This document shows positions 22,922 to 34,462 of a stretch of 64,000 nucleotides of DNA, in pieces (position 1 is the stretch's first letter; each line of letters begins with the position of its first letter). The position numbers and the translations under genes are program-made. The DNA comes from Steromphala cineraria. Its lineage: Eukaryota > Mollusca > Gastropoda > Trochida > Trochidae. The DNA is taken from positions 55,185,600 through 55,249,599 of the forward strand of contig OU744736.1 in NCBI GenBank assembly GCA_916613615.1, written 5' to 3'. A model generated the notes under the pieces. The model had not been told where the DNA came from. It saw nothing but the letters and a program-made list of their open reading frames with translations, and ran no database searches.

Positions 22922-24465
22922 TTAAAGTGACACAGAGTATCTTTTTTAAAATTTCATTCTAACATGACACGAAAACTAGTTTGAAAATACTGCGTTCTGA
23001 TTGGTTACTCATAAACATTTTGGAGTAATTATTTCGCCGATAATCACCTCTAAATATTTACGACCGCTTCACATTCCTCCGCGCACGCGTATACAATCTG
23101 CACTCAGCGACTTTCTGTTTACAATAGACATGTTGGCGACGACACTTTAAATTTCAATATCAGAAACTTGTCGACATTTTGAAACACCTACAAATTTTAA
23201 TCGAATAACCAGGGTTTTGGTTTCTGTTTGAAGTGTTTCTTACTGCTTCGCGATGTAAATTAATCACAGTCCACAGATCTATAAACAAAATCAACGATCG
23301 CACACCTCTCATACAGCAATTCGTCAAATGAACGGAAGAGACTTTATTCTTTAATTTCGCAGAATGCTGTCACTCCCCCTACCTCTAATTTACAAGTGAC
23401 CACTTCTCCTGTCACAGTTTCCCCAACCATGACACAAAATACAACTTTCTTGACAGCTTCCACTATGTTTGAAACCGTTCACCGCAGTGAACAACTTTTC
23501 AGAGTAACGTCCCTTGATTTGGTCAGTCCTTGTCGCTCTTGTAGGGGTGATGGGTCGACCAATGTATTTAGGTAAAAAATCGAAACTTTGACGACATTGA
23601 AAATGTGTTTTCTATTGATAATATGCTTAATAGATTACAGATGAGTCTATTTAAACACGTTTTTTTCTGTATGTAACGACATTTTAATTATTATGTGTCT
23701 TTTATGAAAGTGGACTGTACCGTTGTTTTGCCAGTGAGTGGAACCGGTCTGCACCGGTTTGACCTAATCACATTGCTTTTGCGCAAGTCAAAATAGTTCC
23801 ACCTTTTTTTACTAATTAGTCATGTTAGAATGGTGATAAATCCATTCTGTTTTTTATTTTGAGGTTGTATGTCGTGCATTCTTTACCCCTAAATAAACAT
23901 TTCAAACCTCGCAAGCTCGGTTTGAAATTATATTTAGGGGTAAAGAATGCACGACATACAACCTCAAAATAAAAAACAGAATGGATTTATCCCCTAATTT
24001 GGTTTTGCTTTGATAAGCTACAAAATATCTAATATGCTGATTAAAGTTCATATCTCATCACTGGACTTGCAAATATATCCATTTATGCATAATATCTCTA
24101 AAATGCTTGATTTTATGGAAAAATCAAGAAAACATCTCAAATAAGTTTTATATTCGAAATTATGCATCCAGTTAATCTACCTATTAGTTACAATACCTAA
24201 TACACAATATCGATTCGAATATATCTTCCTGTCAGCTTATGACAAGGTTTCAAAATAACGTTTGGCAAATTTGTGAGTGCCACTCGAGCCACATTGCCCG
24301 GTTGTCACTCAAAATCCCGACTTTGAATGGTCGTATTTTCGCTCAAATGTACTGATTGACCTTTAACTTGTTATTTTCATTAACAGTTAGTGGTTACCGA
24401 TGTAGTAACATCGATTTCAAAATGTGACATACATGATCTTATCAACATACTCTGTGTCTCTTTAA
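22922..24465. mobile_element. 1.5-kb TTAA-flanked non-autonomous DNA transposon
   Basis: Ends TTAAAGTGACACAGAGTAT (22922) and inverted ATACTCTGTGTCTCTTTAA (24447-24465): terminal inverted repeats AGWGACACAGAGTAT with TTAA on both sides. TTAA duplication is typical of piggyBac and Kolobok superfamilies. No transposase frame is present, so it is non-autonomous or internally replaced. It hosts a nested CTCG hairpin at 23.83-23.99 kb. Class inferred from TTAA only. Confidence 0.7.
23834..23991 (+). repeat. hairpin element with CTCG apex (copy 5)
   Basis: 158 bp. The outer 61 bp of the two arms are perfectly complementary, starting GATAAATCCATTCTGTTTTT. Only a 2-3 bp slip occurs before the inner stem ATTTCAAA. 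Apex CCTCGCAAGCTCGG (23907-23920) has two direct CTCG boxes. Arm identity implies recent formation or ongoing correction. Arms are unrelated to those of the other hairpins. Confidence 0.9.
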
Positions 24466-24469
24466 TAGC

Positions 24470-25690
24470 TCAATTATTGTTCTCAAGAAGAGATTTTATG
24501 AATGCTTTAATTGAATTTGACATTTTTAGAACTCTCCTGTGAGAGAGTCACAATTCTCAGGCTAGCAAACTGTAAAGTTTTGTTTGGGAAAAAATCCCCT
24601 CGAATATGTCCAGGCAAGGCAAACAAATTGCCCTAAAACAGAGTGAGTATGATCGTTGAAAACTTATTAGAGAAATTCAAGCCTAGCTAGTTTTTGGAAG
24701 GTTGCTCCACTTCCATGTATAACTTAATTTACTTAAAGAGGTGTTACGAACCATACTGAAGGAATGAGATGTTTACATGATTTTAAAATTGAAAATTAAT
24801 TCCATATATTATTTGTATGTGAAAGGTACTCTCATTTAAGAAGCAGATATTTATCATTTGTATCATTACCTGTAAGAGATAAACAAATATTGTATAATTT
24901 GCTAAATTCTAAAAATATTGATGCCATTAAATCTCTTGCAATTTATTTAAAACATGTATTCATTGTAAGAAATGTCACCGCCACATGTACCACATTATTC
25001 ATCAACTGTACTTGTACTATAGGCCTCAAGGTCTGAACTACTGAATAAACAAATCTGAAATCTGAATGAGATGTGCTGATGTGATGCAAATCCCGATGCA
25101 CAGTAGACTAGAGTACAATATTGTTTTCACAAAATATTTGGATCAATTAAATTAATCAAATTAATTAAATTAATCAATTAAAGAATTTGATTTTACTTGG
25201 TTTGATGTAATTTTGATATGAGGTTCTTGTGTGCGTAATTAGTATTAATAAATATCTTTAATATCGCTTTCTCAGTTTTCACCATGTGCATTATACAATA
25301 TATCCTGGATAATTTTTTTCGTGATATGATACTGTGTTGCGGTATCTTTACACCTCTAATAATTTAAACAGAGGTTTTCTATGATTCTTACCCAAGTGGG
25401 CATGATTATTCCGGGTATTAAAGTTTGCATAATGGTCATGGGAATTACAGATTTTATAAAAATAACTCGCATTTTGATTGGTTGACGGAACTTTTTTACA
25501 CCCATTCATGATTCTCTTTGATCTTATATTTCAGTCGAGAGATATATATGACAAATCTTATACCTAAGTTGCGAAAGTCACACATTACTACAACATTTTT
25601 AAAGGGAAGTTAAGAGCTTTTGATGGGTTTTTTGCCGTAAATACTATTTCAAATCTTCAAGGCGGCGCTGTGTGGGAGAGTCGCCAGCTG
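24470..25690. other. no gene seen
   Basis: AT-rich with an (AAATTAATC)n-like stretch at about 25143-25180; no supported feature. Confidence 0.4.
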
Positions 25691-25698
25691 AACTGTCA

Positions 25699-25750
25699 TT
25701 ACGTCATAGCTCTATGACGTCATTAAACATGACGTCAAACAGTGACGTCA
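25699..25750. promoter_or_regulatory. cluster of three CRE palindromes
   Basis: TGACGTCA at 25715, 25730 and 25743 plus TTACGTCA at 25699. The spacing of 13-15 bp is tight. It sits 320 bp before a CTCG hairpin, as the 16.4-17.1 kb cluster does. No start of a gene is visible. Confidence 0.6.
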
Positions 25751-26073
25751 TAACATTCCTCGCTAGGCTTAATTGTCAAACGTAACGAAAGCTAACGACG
25801 TATAACTTTTTCTCTCTGGTTGTGCGCGGTCAATAAATAGATTTTTTTGTCATACGAGACAATATGTTTGTTATAAAATGTGACATAAAAATTATTAACA
25901 CAGTATTTATAATTAGAGCAAATTTTGCGAACTACTTCGAGCCGCCCATCGTGAAGTAGTGAGCAACATTATGAATGGCGTATGAGTACAATTTGTACTT
26001 TACCGACCGCGCATAGTTTTTAATGTTACTCTTTTTTCCCGTTTTATGCATTAAAATGATCTTGGGTAAGAAA

Positions 26074-26221
26074 AAGAATAACCAACTGGGTGCTCGGAAT
26101 TACGGATTATTTGTCCCTCGTTAATTATTGTATCAAACTCCTCGCTGAAGCTTGGAGTTTATCGCAATAATTAACTCAGGACAGATAATCTGTAATTCCT
26201 CGCAACTCGTTGATTATTCTT
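26074..26221 (+). repeat. hairpin element with CTCG apex (copy 6, diverged)
   Basis: Arms share ancestry with the 11.26-kb copy (GAATAACCAACT..., AATTACGG, CCCTCGT in the same places) but have diverged. Apex CTCCTCGCTGAAGCTTGGAG. Box positions match the 11.26-kb copy: GCTCGG faces plus-strand CCTCGC, and CCCTCGT faces plus-strand AACTCAGG, i.e. CTCG decayed to CTCA. Confidence 0.75.
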
Positions 26222-26701
26222 ATAATATCATTCATCTGTGCATACATGTAAATCAGTGTAACAATGTAAAGTAAAAATACTGTCTGCAAAAACAAACTTC
26301 ATTGAAGCTGTAACATTGATGTATGGATGAAAGGGGTATTTGTAGTTCTGATGGCTCTTGTTTTTTCTATTACATACCCTGAAAAGAGTGCTGTGACATA
26401 ACTGTGTCGAATCATAATCTTTCTTTAATATCATTGCGATACCTATCGAATCGGGACATTGACTGTATTGTCAGAACGCTTACAAATATCGAATTTTATT
26501 ATTCTTGGCTTCAGTGGACACTGGACAGTATAAAATCAATAAGTCAACCTTTAAGATAAATTTCATTATAGAATGTTTCTTTGTAAAAATAAAAAATGAA
26601 ATTGTGTAATCAAAAGGTTTGTTATACTCAATGAAAGGACTGTATATCAACTAGATTTTGCACAATTAATAAATCTACTATTAATGTTGAGAAAAGGGAA
26701 T

Positions 26702-27356
26702 ATTACACTCCACTTTACTTTTTACTCATGCACCAATATGCAGCGATGAATTGTTTGTCAGTTGAAAAGCAGTGTTGTTTCTAGGGGGTCAGGTAAGGGG
26801 GTCATTTTGACCTCTTTTTTTAGGCGATTGGTCCCCTGGCAAAAGTAAAAGTATCCTATTGCTCCAAATTTTAAGGTACACCTATCAGGACCTGCTCTAG
26901 GTACAATGTACAACACCAGAGAACGCAATTTGTTGACATGTAAATCTGAACATCATCAAGTGAGACTCTTTTGTCAGTCTTACTTCTCTTTAATCATACC
27001 GACTGTCATTTAAAAAAATCAGATAAAAGATTAAGAAATTAAGATTTGATTTGCTTATTTGCTAACATGATTGAAGTTTCTATTTTGCAACCTTTACTTG
27101 TTTCACATGCTTAATTTCTTTGATCGATCATTCCAGTGTTCACTGTTGACTGAAAAGAGTGATCTTGTGTTGGACAGATTTGAGCTGAATATGCTGGCAT
27201 CGATTCAACCGATATTCAACCTGAAATTCAGCTTCTTTGGGTACATTATACTTGCAGTCTTACAACAATGTAAGTTATCAATCTTTGTTTTCTGATTTTA
27301 ATGAATTTCTAAACTTGATATTTAATGTTACATTGTGATAACTTTACACTTAACTT
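26702..27356 (+). repeat. tandem duplication, unit 1 (contains exon-like ORF)
   Basis: 655-bp unit starting ATTACACTCCACTTTACTTT, repeated at 27596. It contains an exon-like segment 27137-27269 (TTCCAG acceptor, GTAAGT donor) whose frame is open throughout: CSLLTEKSDLVLDRFELNML then a hydrophobic FFGYIILAVL. In unit 2 the same frame has two stops and small deletions. Either an old coding exon with a dead copy or chance; protein family not recognised. Confidence 0.6.
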
Positions 27357-27366
27357 GAAAATATCC

Positions 27367-27567
27367 ATTGGCGGCCATTTTGTGTGAACACCTTTAATTC
27401 ATTTTGTGTAAGAAAAATTAATTGCATGGCTAAACTTTACATTATATTTGAAATATTACTGCTTCATTTAGTTTAAATACATTTTCTTTCAATTGGAACC
27501 ATTAAATTTCATTTTTATGACATCACCTTATATTCTCCCGAAAAACAAGCTTACTGCCCCTTTAATG
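27367..27567. mobile_element. short TTAA-type repeat (copy 1)
   Basis: Contains TTGGCGGCCATTTTGTGTGA, ACACCTTTAA and ends CTGCCCCTTTAA. The same string occurs at 56.16-56.36 kb, part of it at 47.94-48.10 kb, and the left block inverted at 37.12 kb. Dispersed short element family ending in CCCTTTAA. Confidence 0.65.
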
Positions 27568-27595
27568 ACGTGTTGACAAATGTGAAATGTGAATC

Positions 27596-28477
27596 ATTAC
27601 ACTCCACTTTACTTTTTACTTATGCACCAATATGCCGCGATGAATTGTTTGTCAGTTGAGAAGCAATGTTTCTAGGAGGTAAGGTAAGGGGGTCATTTTG
27701 ACCCTTTTTTTGCAGATTGGTCCCCTTGCAATAGTAGAAGTATCCTATTTCTCCAAATTTTAAGGGACACTATGTGACCAATCAGGACCTGCTCTTGGTA
27801 CAACACTAGAGAGGGCATTTTTTTTAAATCTGAACATCATCATGTGAGACTCTTTTGTTAGTCCAATTGTTTTGAGGTTCTTACCAAACCTTTTTTTGAC
27901 AATTCCAAATAAAGATATATTAAACTTCTATTTTTTTATTTGTTTGGTACAGACTTGTTTCATCTGCAGAGTTTCATATTTCACTTTAAATTAATAAATG
28001 CATCATATTAAACTGGCCAAGAGTTTCTCCTTGTTATATTTGTTAACAATATGTGTCATTTTCATTGCTTTCATTCCCTGTAAAGAAAAATAACATTTAT
28101 GTTATATTACTTCTCTTACATCATAACGACTGTCATTTTTCAAAAATCAGATAATAGATTAAAGAAATTAAGATTAGTTTTGCTAATTTTCTAACGTGAT
28201 TTAAGTTTCTATTTTGCAAGCTTTACAATGTTTCACATGCTTCACTTCTTTGATTGATCATTCCAGTGTTGACTGTTGACTGAATAGAGTGATCTTGTGA
28301 TGGACAGATTTAATGCTGGCATCATCAACAGATATTCAACCTGAAATTCAGCTTCTTTGGGTACATTATGTTTGCAGTCTTACAACAATGTAAGTTATCA
28401 ATCTTTGTTTTCTTTGTTTTCAATGAATTTCTGAACTTGATATTTAATGTTACATTGTGATAACTTACCCTTAACTC
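27596..28477 (+). repeat. tandem duplication, unit 2 (exon copy broken)
   Basis: Second copy of the 26.7-kb unit, expanded by about 250 bp of extra sequence around 27862-28115. The exon-like segment here has an early TGA and TAG and a deletion near GATTTAATGCTGGC, so it cannot code. Confidence 0.7.
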
Positions 28478-28479
28478 AT

Positions 28480-29190
28480 TAAGGCTGGACCTTTTCAAGC
28501 ATGTCCATGTCATAACTTTTAACCTGGTTTATAATGTCTAACATTCAGCTAGGATCATTAATCAAATACAAATTTATTACATGATCAGCGATGAAACACT
28601 TGAGTTTTAACAGTGAAGTAAACTAGGCAACACCAAAGCTCAAAGCTATATTATATTTCTCTGTGACCAGTGAGGATAAATTCATTAAATTGTATTGTCA
28701 CTGGTCAGGTGTCAGAACTGCTTTCAGCTAAGTTACTAAGGTGAACAAATGGGGGTAACTTTCCAGTGTTAAAGTCATTTTAATTACATTTTTCATTGAA
28801 AATCATATAATGAAAAGAATAGTACTTCCAAATACCAGGTTTATTTCATCTTGTGACATTGGTACAGTTGATATTTCATGACTAATGCTAGAGGACTTGT
28901 GAAATGTCAAATTTACCATGATGACACTGGATGAAATAAACCTGGTATAATGGAAAGTAACATTACTGGTATGTATCCTCTATATATCTAATTGTTTAAG
29001 GCCATTTTATTATCCACAGATTCAACATGGACTATGAATTCATCAATTCAAATACTTGCCACTCAGTTATTGGCAGAATGCAAAGTGAAATGACAAGGCC
29101 TTGAAGGTAAAACACATGAAAATAGTAATATATTAGTATGTGATATTGATGACAATAATAAATGACTTAAATGTTAGCACTTATCTATAA
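28480..29190. other. no gene; inverted repeat around 28830-28960
   Basis: ACCAGGTTTATTTCATC (about 28836) is inverted as GATGAAATAAACCTGGTAT (about 28931), a foldback of roughly 110 bp. The exon-like 29020-29106 block lies here. Confidence 0.5.
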
Positions 29191-29193
29191 ATG

Positions 29194-29750
29194 TTTTTAT
29201 GCCCCCGAATCGGAGATTCCGGGGGTATATTGTTTTTCACCTGTCCGTCTGTCCGTCCGTCCGTCTGTCCGTCTGTCCACAAAAACTTTAACCTTGGTCA
29301 TAACTTTTGATTGGTCGGAGCTAGGTCTTTGATACTTGACATATGGATATCTTGTGATGAGACCTTTCAGATGACACCATGACATTTGACCTTGTGACCT
29401 TGACCTTGACACAGCGAGCCTTTTCCGAAAACTTTAACCTTCGCTATAGTTTCTACACTGTCAGTGCTAGGTCTTTGATACTTGACATGTGTATCCCTTG
29501 TGATGAGACCTTTCAGATGACACCATGATATTTGACCTTTTCCGTCCGTCTGTCCGTTTGTCCACAAAAACTTTAACCTTGGTCATAACTTTTGATTGGT
29601 CAGAGCTAGGTCTTTGATACTTGACATATGGATCCCTTGTGATGAGACCTTTCAGATGACACCATGACATTTGACCTTGTGACCTTGACCTTGACACAGC
29701 GAGCAGGATGCATCCGGGGGCATTCGTGTTTCACAAACACATCTTGTTTT
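29194..29750 (+). mobile_element. molluscan 'GCCCCCGAATC' repeat element
   Basis: Begins TTTTTATGCCCCCGAATCGG, a short stem (CCCCCGAATCGGAGATTCCGGGGG), then CCGTCTGTCCGTCCGTCC, and three copies of a ~180-bp unit (AACTTTAACCTTGGTCATAA ... TGACCTTGACCTTGACAC). It ends GCATCCGGGGGCATTCGTGT ... CACATCTTGTT. This layout is widespread in mollusc genomes. Open minus-strand frames through it are artefacts of the tandem units. Confidence 0.85.
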
Positions 29751-29865
29751 GAAGAATGTATGACACCTGTCCATGACATTTTTGCTTTCCCCACTTTTTC
29801 ACATTAGTAATGTATGGCTGACAGGGATTGGGAAAGACAACGTTTGCAAAGGGCCATTTTCAGGG

Positions 29866-30840
29866 TTTTAATGCCTGTAAGGCCCGATGGGTTTATGGCA
29901 TGGCATGGTGTCTGCCGTCCGTCCGTCCATCCGTCCTTAAACTTTGTGGAATTTCGATTTCTTCTCCACAACCATAAGGCCTAGAAAGCTGAAACTTTGT
30001 GTACAGACTCCTTGGCTAGTGAGGATTATAAATTGTAGCTTTGGGCGCCCTGTGACCCCTAATAAGGGCCACATATGCCACGCCCTAAAAACCTATTTTC
30101 ATCTTCTTCTCCAGAACCATGAGGCCTAGAAAGCTGAAACTTTGTGTACAGACTCCTTGACTAGTGAAGATTATTAATTGTAGCTTTGGTGGCCCTGTGA
30201 CCCCTAATTAGGGCCACATATGCTACACCCTAAAAACCTATTTTCATCTTCTTCTCCAGTTGTACAAAGCCTAGAAAGCTAAAACGTTTTGAACAGCCTC
30301 CTTGACTATAGTTAGTGGGGATTGTAATTTATAACTTTTGTGACCCTATATTGCTTAATAAGGGGCCACTCTGTTAGAACTTATTTTCATCTTCTTCTCC
30401 AGAAGCATAAGGCCTAGAAAGCTGAACCTTGTCTACGTACTCCTTGACTAGTGGGAATTAGTGACCCTGTGGCCTCTGTTAAAGGACAACAGGGGCTACA
30501 CCCTTAAATCTATTTTCATTTTCTTCTTCAGAAACATAGAGTCCAGAAAGCTGAAAACTTGTGTACATACTTCTTGACTAGTGAGGATTATGATTTATTT
30601 TGACCCTGTGACCCCAAATAAGGGCCACAGGGCATGTCCTTAAACCTATTTTCATCTTCATAGGGTCTAGAAAGCTGAAACCTTGTATACAGAAATTTTA
30701 GGTAATTTGGATTCTTATAGTAATTTAATAGATACATTTGGTGACCCTGTGATCCTTATAAAGTCTCAGGGATCAACATTTGCCACACCCTAAAGCAAAA
30801 TTGATATGAAGCCGGATGAGCTAAGTAACTTTATTTTAGA
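29866..30840 (+). mobile_element. molluscan 'GGCATGGCATGGTGTC' repeat, copy 1
   Basis: Head GCCTGTAAGGCCCGATGGGT...GGCATGGCATGGTGTC plus CCGTCC run, followed by about six ~140-bp units (CTTCTTCTCCAGAAGCATAA / GGCCTAGAAAGCTGAAACTT / GACTCCTTGACTAGTGAGGA / GGCCCTGTGACCCCTAATAA). It closes with ATATGAAGCCGGATGAGCTA. Related copies at 32.8, 34.5 and 36.7 kb. Confidence 0.85.
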
Positions 30841-30844
30841 ATTG

Positions 30845-31950
30845 GTGACCCTGTTGCTGCTACTGAAACCTTCTGCCTCTTTTTCATTGTCTTACCCAAA
30901 ATCATTAGGCATAGAATGCTAAAATAGTTTGGTATAGTATTAGTGTGGTAAAAAAGTTCACTGGCTTCCATCTCAAAGTCTTTCAGTATAATTTAATTAG
31001 ACCTAAAATGTGGTTAGACTCATAGATGGAGTGGACCTTTTTACTCCTTGCACTACTTTTACAAATGAGTGTATAATTTGCATTTTAATTTTGTTCAACC
31101 TTTTTTTCAAATTTATTATAAGATAAGAAACAAGGAATATGTCATAATGTTGATTGCATTCAAACATGCTCGAGTCATTAGAGTACTGCTGTAAGTGTAG
31201 CAGGCGTGGAGCATATCTCAGCTTTAGGACCACGAAAGGTAACTTCGATGATTCCTTGATAGCGGAGTACAGAGAATGCACTGCACACAAAAATAGTGAC
31301 AGCTGCCTGACATGACTTAACGTTGACATTGGCAGGGAGATCACTCGCAGTTCCTGTGTAACTCTATTGCTGGGACCATGACGATTCTTTGAAAATTTAA
31401 TATTGCTGTTACTTTTGATTCTCTGTACATTGTAGTGACTTCATATCTGCATGAATTTGGTAGGAGGAATGCTGAATGATTCGCAAATCAAAATAAATCA
31501 TCTGATTACCATAATAGTATGCATAACATTTCTGTCAACACCAACAGGCTGACTTTTGAACAAGACATGATTATTTTCAGCGTAATGTTAAGTTACTTTC
31601 AGCTTGTGAATGTCAAGAATGGAATTTCATGAATGACAAAAAAATAGTCTGGTTAAATTGACCTTAGGACATCACCATGGAACAACCACTTGGAAGTTTT
31701 GTTCACAGTATCTGACATGTTAGATGCCAAGAATATCTCACTTGCATGAGTTTAAGAATGTTGCATAAAGGCCTAATTAAAAAATATATTGTCTCCATTA
31801 TATGGTCATTGCATTCCCATAGATAATTGATTAGTTAATGGAGATAACAATCTGTCATTGTTATGAAGAATGCATTACATCTCCTCTTTGAACTTGTTTT
31901 CAATCCTTAAATAAATATGTATAAATAGATTAGAATGTTTTTGATAATTT
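30845..31950. other. no gene seen
   Basis: AT-rich. The 113-codon minus frame (31003-31344) has no domain; an N-terminal hydrophobic run in it is not enough to call a gene. Confidence 0.4.
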
Positions 31951-32149
31951 TCAGCATTAGAGGCATGTTGTCAAGCCAGGGCATCTCAACACAACAACAA
32001 CTGAAGGATGTTCATATGCTATCATCAAGTGAGCAGAAACTTGTGACAGCATGCTGCTCTACTACATACCCAAACATACAACTCTAAAAATCTGGGTTAC
32101 ACTTCTTGGTAAGTTCATTATGCCAAATAGCTCTTGGTGATGGCAGAGA

Positions 32150-32378
32150 CGGGATTATCCCGCATAGTGCTGTGGTTAGTGTGTTCGGCTTTGGATCAAG
32201 AGGTCTGGGGTTCAATTGAATAAAATCCTGACCGGGGCTCAGCAACTTTGTCTGCAGTAGAGAACTATTCTACAATAAGTAAGATTTGAGTGCAATACTA
32301 CACTGAATTTAAGTGCTGTACCACCAATACTCATATACTCTTAAAAGCAGGCTAAACTCCAAATCACTTCACCTATGA
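32150..32378 (+). mobile_element. tRNA-derived SINE (copy 2 of first family)
   Basis: Plus-strand head with CATAGTGCTGTGGTTAGTG and GGGGTTCAATT, then the body CAACTTTGTCTGCAGTAGAG ... TACACTGAATTT shared with 1715-1980, ending AATCACTTCACCTATG. The B box is decayed (TCAATT for TCGAATC). It lies just 3' of the exon-like block 31955-32108. Confidence 0.75.
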
Positions 32379-32778
32379 TATACACTGTTTTCTGATAACT
32401 TTCAGAATGTGCAATATTATTATATTGGTATAAACAGTGTTATATGCATCAAAACACATTTCTGAAAATATCCATTAATGTATAATCAATTTCTACCTAA
32501 ACTTTCAGAAGAACATTGCTTAACAAATTATTTTACAGGAAGTTATATAGTGTAAACGTATCACATTTGAATAATGCAAATATTTATTTGGTCATTACCA
32601 TCTAGTCATGGAGAAATCTTCTAATACATAAATCCTTTCAATTCATAGACTGTTTTTTAATAGAGATTTTGCAGTATATTGTTTCGCTGACATGACAATG
32701 CTATCGGCTCTGCACATGGTTCCGTGGTTCTAAATGCTTTTGTTCCCCTGCCATATTTTGGAAAAAAATAAGTATATT

Positions 32779-33260
32779 TTTAGCTCATCAGGCATGTAAG
32801 GCCTTATGGCATGGCATGGTGTCCGGCGTCGGTCCGTAAATTTTGCACATTTTCGACTTCTTCTCCAGAAGCATAAGGCCTAGAAAGCTGAAACTTTGTG
32901 TACAAACTCTTTAGGAAGGGGTATTATAATTTATAGCTTTTGTGGCCCCTAACAAGGATCACAGGGGCCACACCCTTAAAATATATTTTCATCTTCTTCT
33001 CCAGACCTAGAAAGCTAAAACTTTGTGTACAGACAGGGTTATAATTTGTAGCTTTTGTGGCCCTGTGGCCCCTAATAAGGGTCACAGGGGCCAATGCCCT
33101 TAAACCTATTTTCATTTTCTCCAGAAGCATAAGGCCTAAAAAGCTGAAACTTTAAAGGTTTTATTTACAGACTCATTGACAAGTTGGGATTATAATTTAT
33201 AGCTTTTGTGGCCCCTAATAACAATCACAAGGGGCCACGCCCTTAAAACCTGTTTTCATC
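32779..33260 (+). mobile_element. molluscan 'GGCATGGCATGGTGTC' repeat, copy 2 (5' part)
   Basis: Starts TTTTTAGCTCATCAGGCATG; three to four internal ~140-bp units, breaking off at 33260. Internal units resume at about 33796, so copy 2 seems split by about 530 bp of unrelated sequence (33261-33795). Confidence 0.8.
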
Positions 33261-33795
33261 TTTGTTCTGTCGAAAACAGATAACCCCGGCCATAGAATGG
33301 CTCCTTAGAGGGTAAAAGACTGCAAAGTAAAGACAATTTCCGAAATAAGGTTAATATTACACTTCAAATAGCATAATCAATTCAAAGACCAAAGAACCAG
33401 CAGAAAGAAACAATTTTAGGAGATATTTTATGAGTGCTTCCCTAGAAAATTTCTAACAAGGAGATGTTTACACTGCAGCATTGAGGAAAGATGATATTTT
33501 ACAGCAGCTTCAATCACTTTCAAGTGCCTACACAAGTATGATGAAATAGTCTTCACGTGAAGAACACAATGAGCCTACATTGCAAAATAAGTTAACACGT
33601 TAATAACAGTTAAAATATGATCCTTATATAATAAAAAGCAATATACATACACTTTGGTGGGCCTATGAATCCTTACATGCTTAAACTGTGACGGTGAAAA
33701 GGTCAACCATGTGGCCGACAAATCCATACATCAGCCATTCAGGTCCCTTACAAATGTGATGACTATATCCCTAAACCTAATCATACTGCTTATAG

Positions 33796-34352
33796 CATTT
33801 TCTTCTCCAGAAGCAAAAGGGCTAGAAGCTGAAACTTTGTGTGCAAGCTCCTTGACTAGTGAGGATTATGATTTATAGCTTTTGCGACCGGGTGGCCCCT
33901 AAAAACCTATTTTTATCTTCTTCTCCAGAAGCATAAGGCCTAGAAAGCTGAAACTTTGTGAACAGACTTCTTGACTAGTGATGACTACATGTATAAGGGC
34001 CACAAGGGCTTAAAACCTAACGTTATTTTCATTTGCTTCTTCAGAACCAAAATGCCTAGAAAGCTAAAATCTTAAGTACAGACTGCTTCTATTGAAGTTA
34101 CAGTCTTGGTGACCCTATGGCCCCTAAAAAGGGTTTGTTGAACCTTTGGATCCTATACCATAAATTATCAATTGAATATTTGAGCTATTTCCATTTCTGT
34201 TTTGATTACAGGTTTCTGAAATCACATCATATATATATATTCAAGTCTAGAATTTGAGACCTTTTGGCCCCTACAAAGGGGGAAATCACATTGACCACAG
34301 CAAAATTAGATATGAAGCCTGATGAGCTACAGAGCCAATGGCTCTATTTTTG
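33796..34352 (+). mobile_element. molluscan repeat, copy 2 (3' part)
   Basis: Resumes with TTCTCCAGAAGCAAAAGGGC units and ends GATGAGCTACAGAGCCAATG then GCTCTATTTTT. The end GATGAGCTA is the inverse of the head TAGCTCATC, giving short terminal inverted repeats. Confidence 0.8.
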
Positions 34353-34462
34353 TTCCTTAGTATACCATTTTTCTTTTCTTAGATATTGACCTTTTTGATT
34401 GTCACATGCTCATGTTTCTAGTTCCAAAATGTTATGATTTCTTGGCCTTTTCACAACTGTTC

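Noticed and set aside
29197..29794. Set of overlapping 60-76-codon minus-strand proteins (SRSQGQMSWCHLKGL repeats)
   Set aside because: They are translations of the tandem units of a molluscan interspersed repeat; same words recur in several frames.
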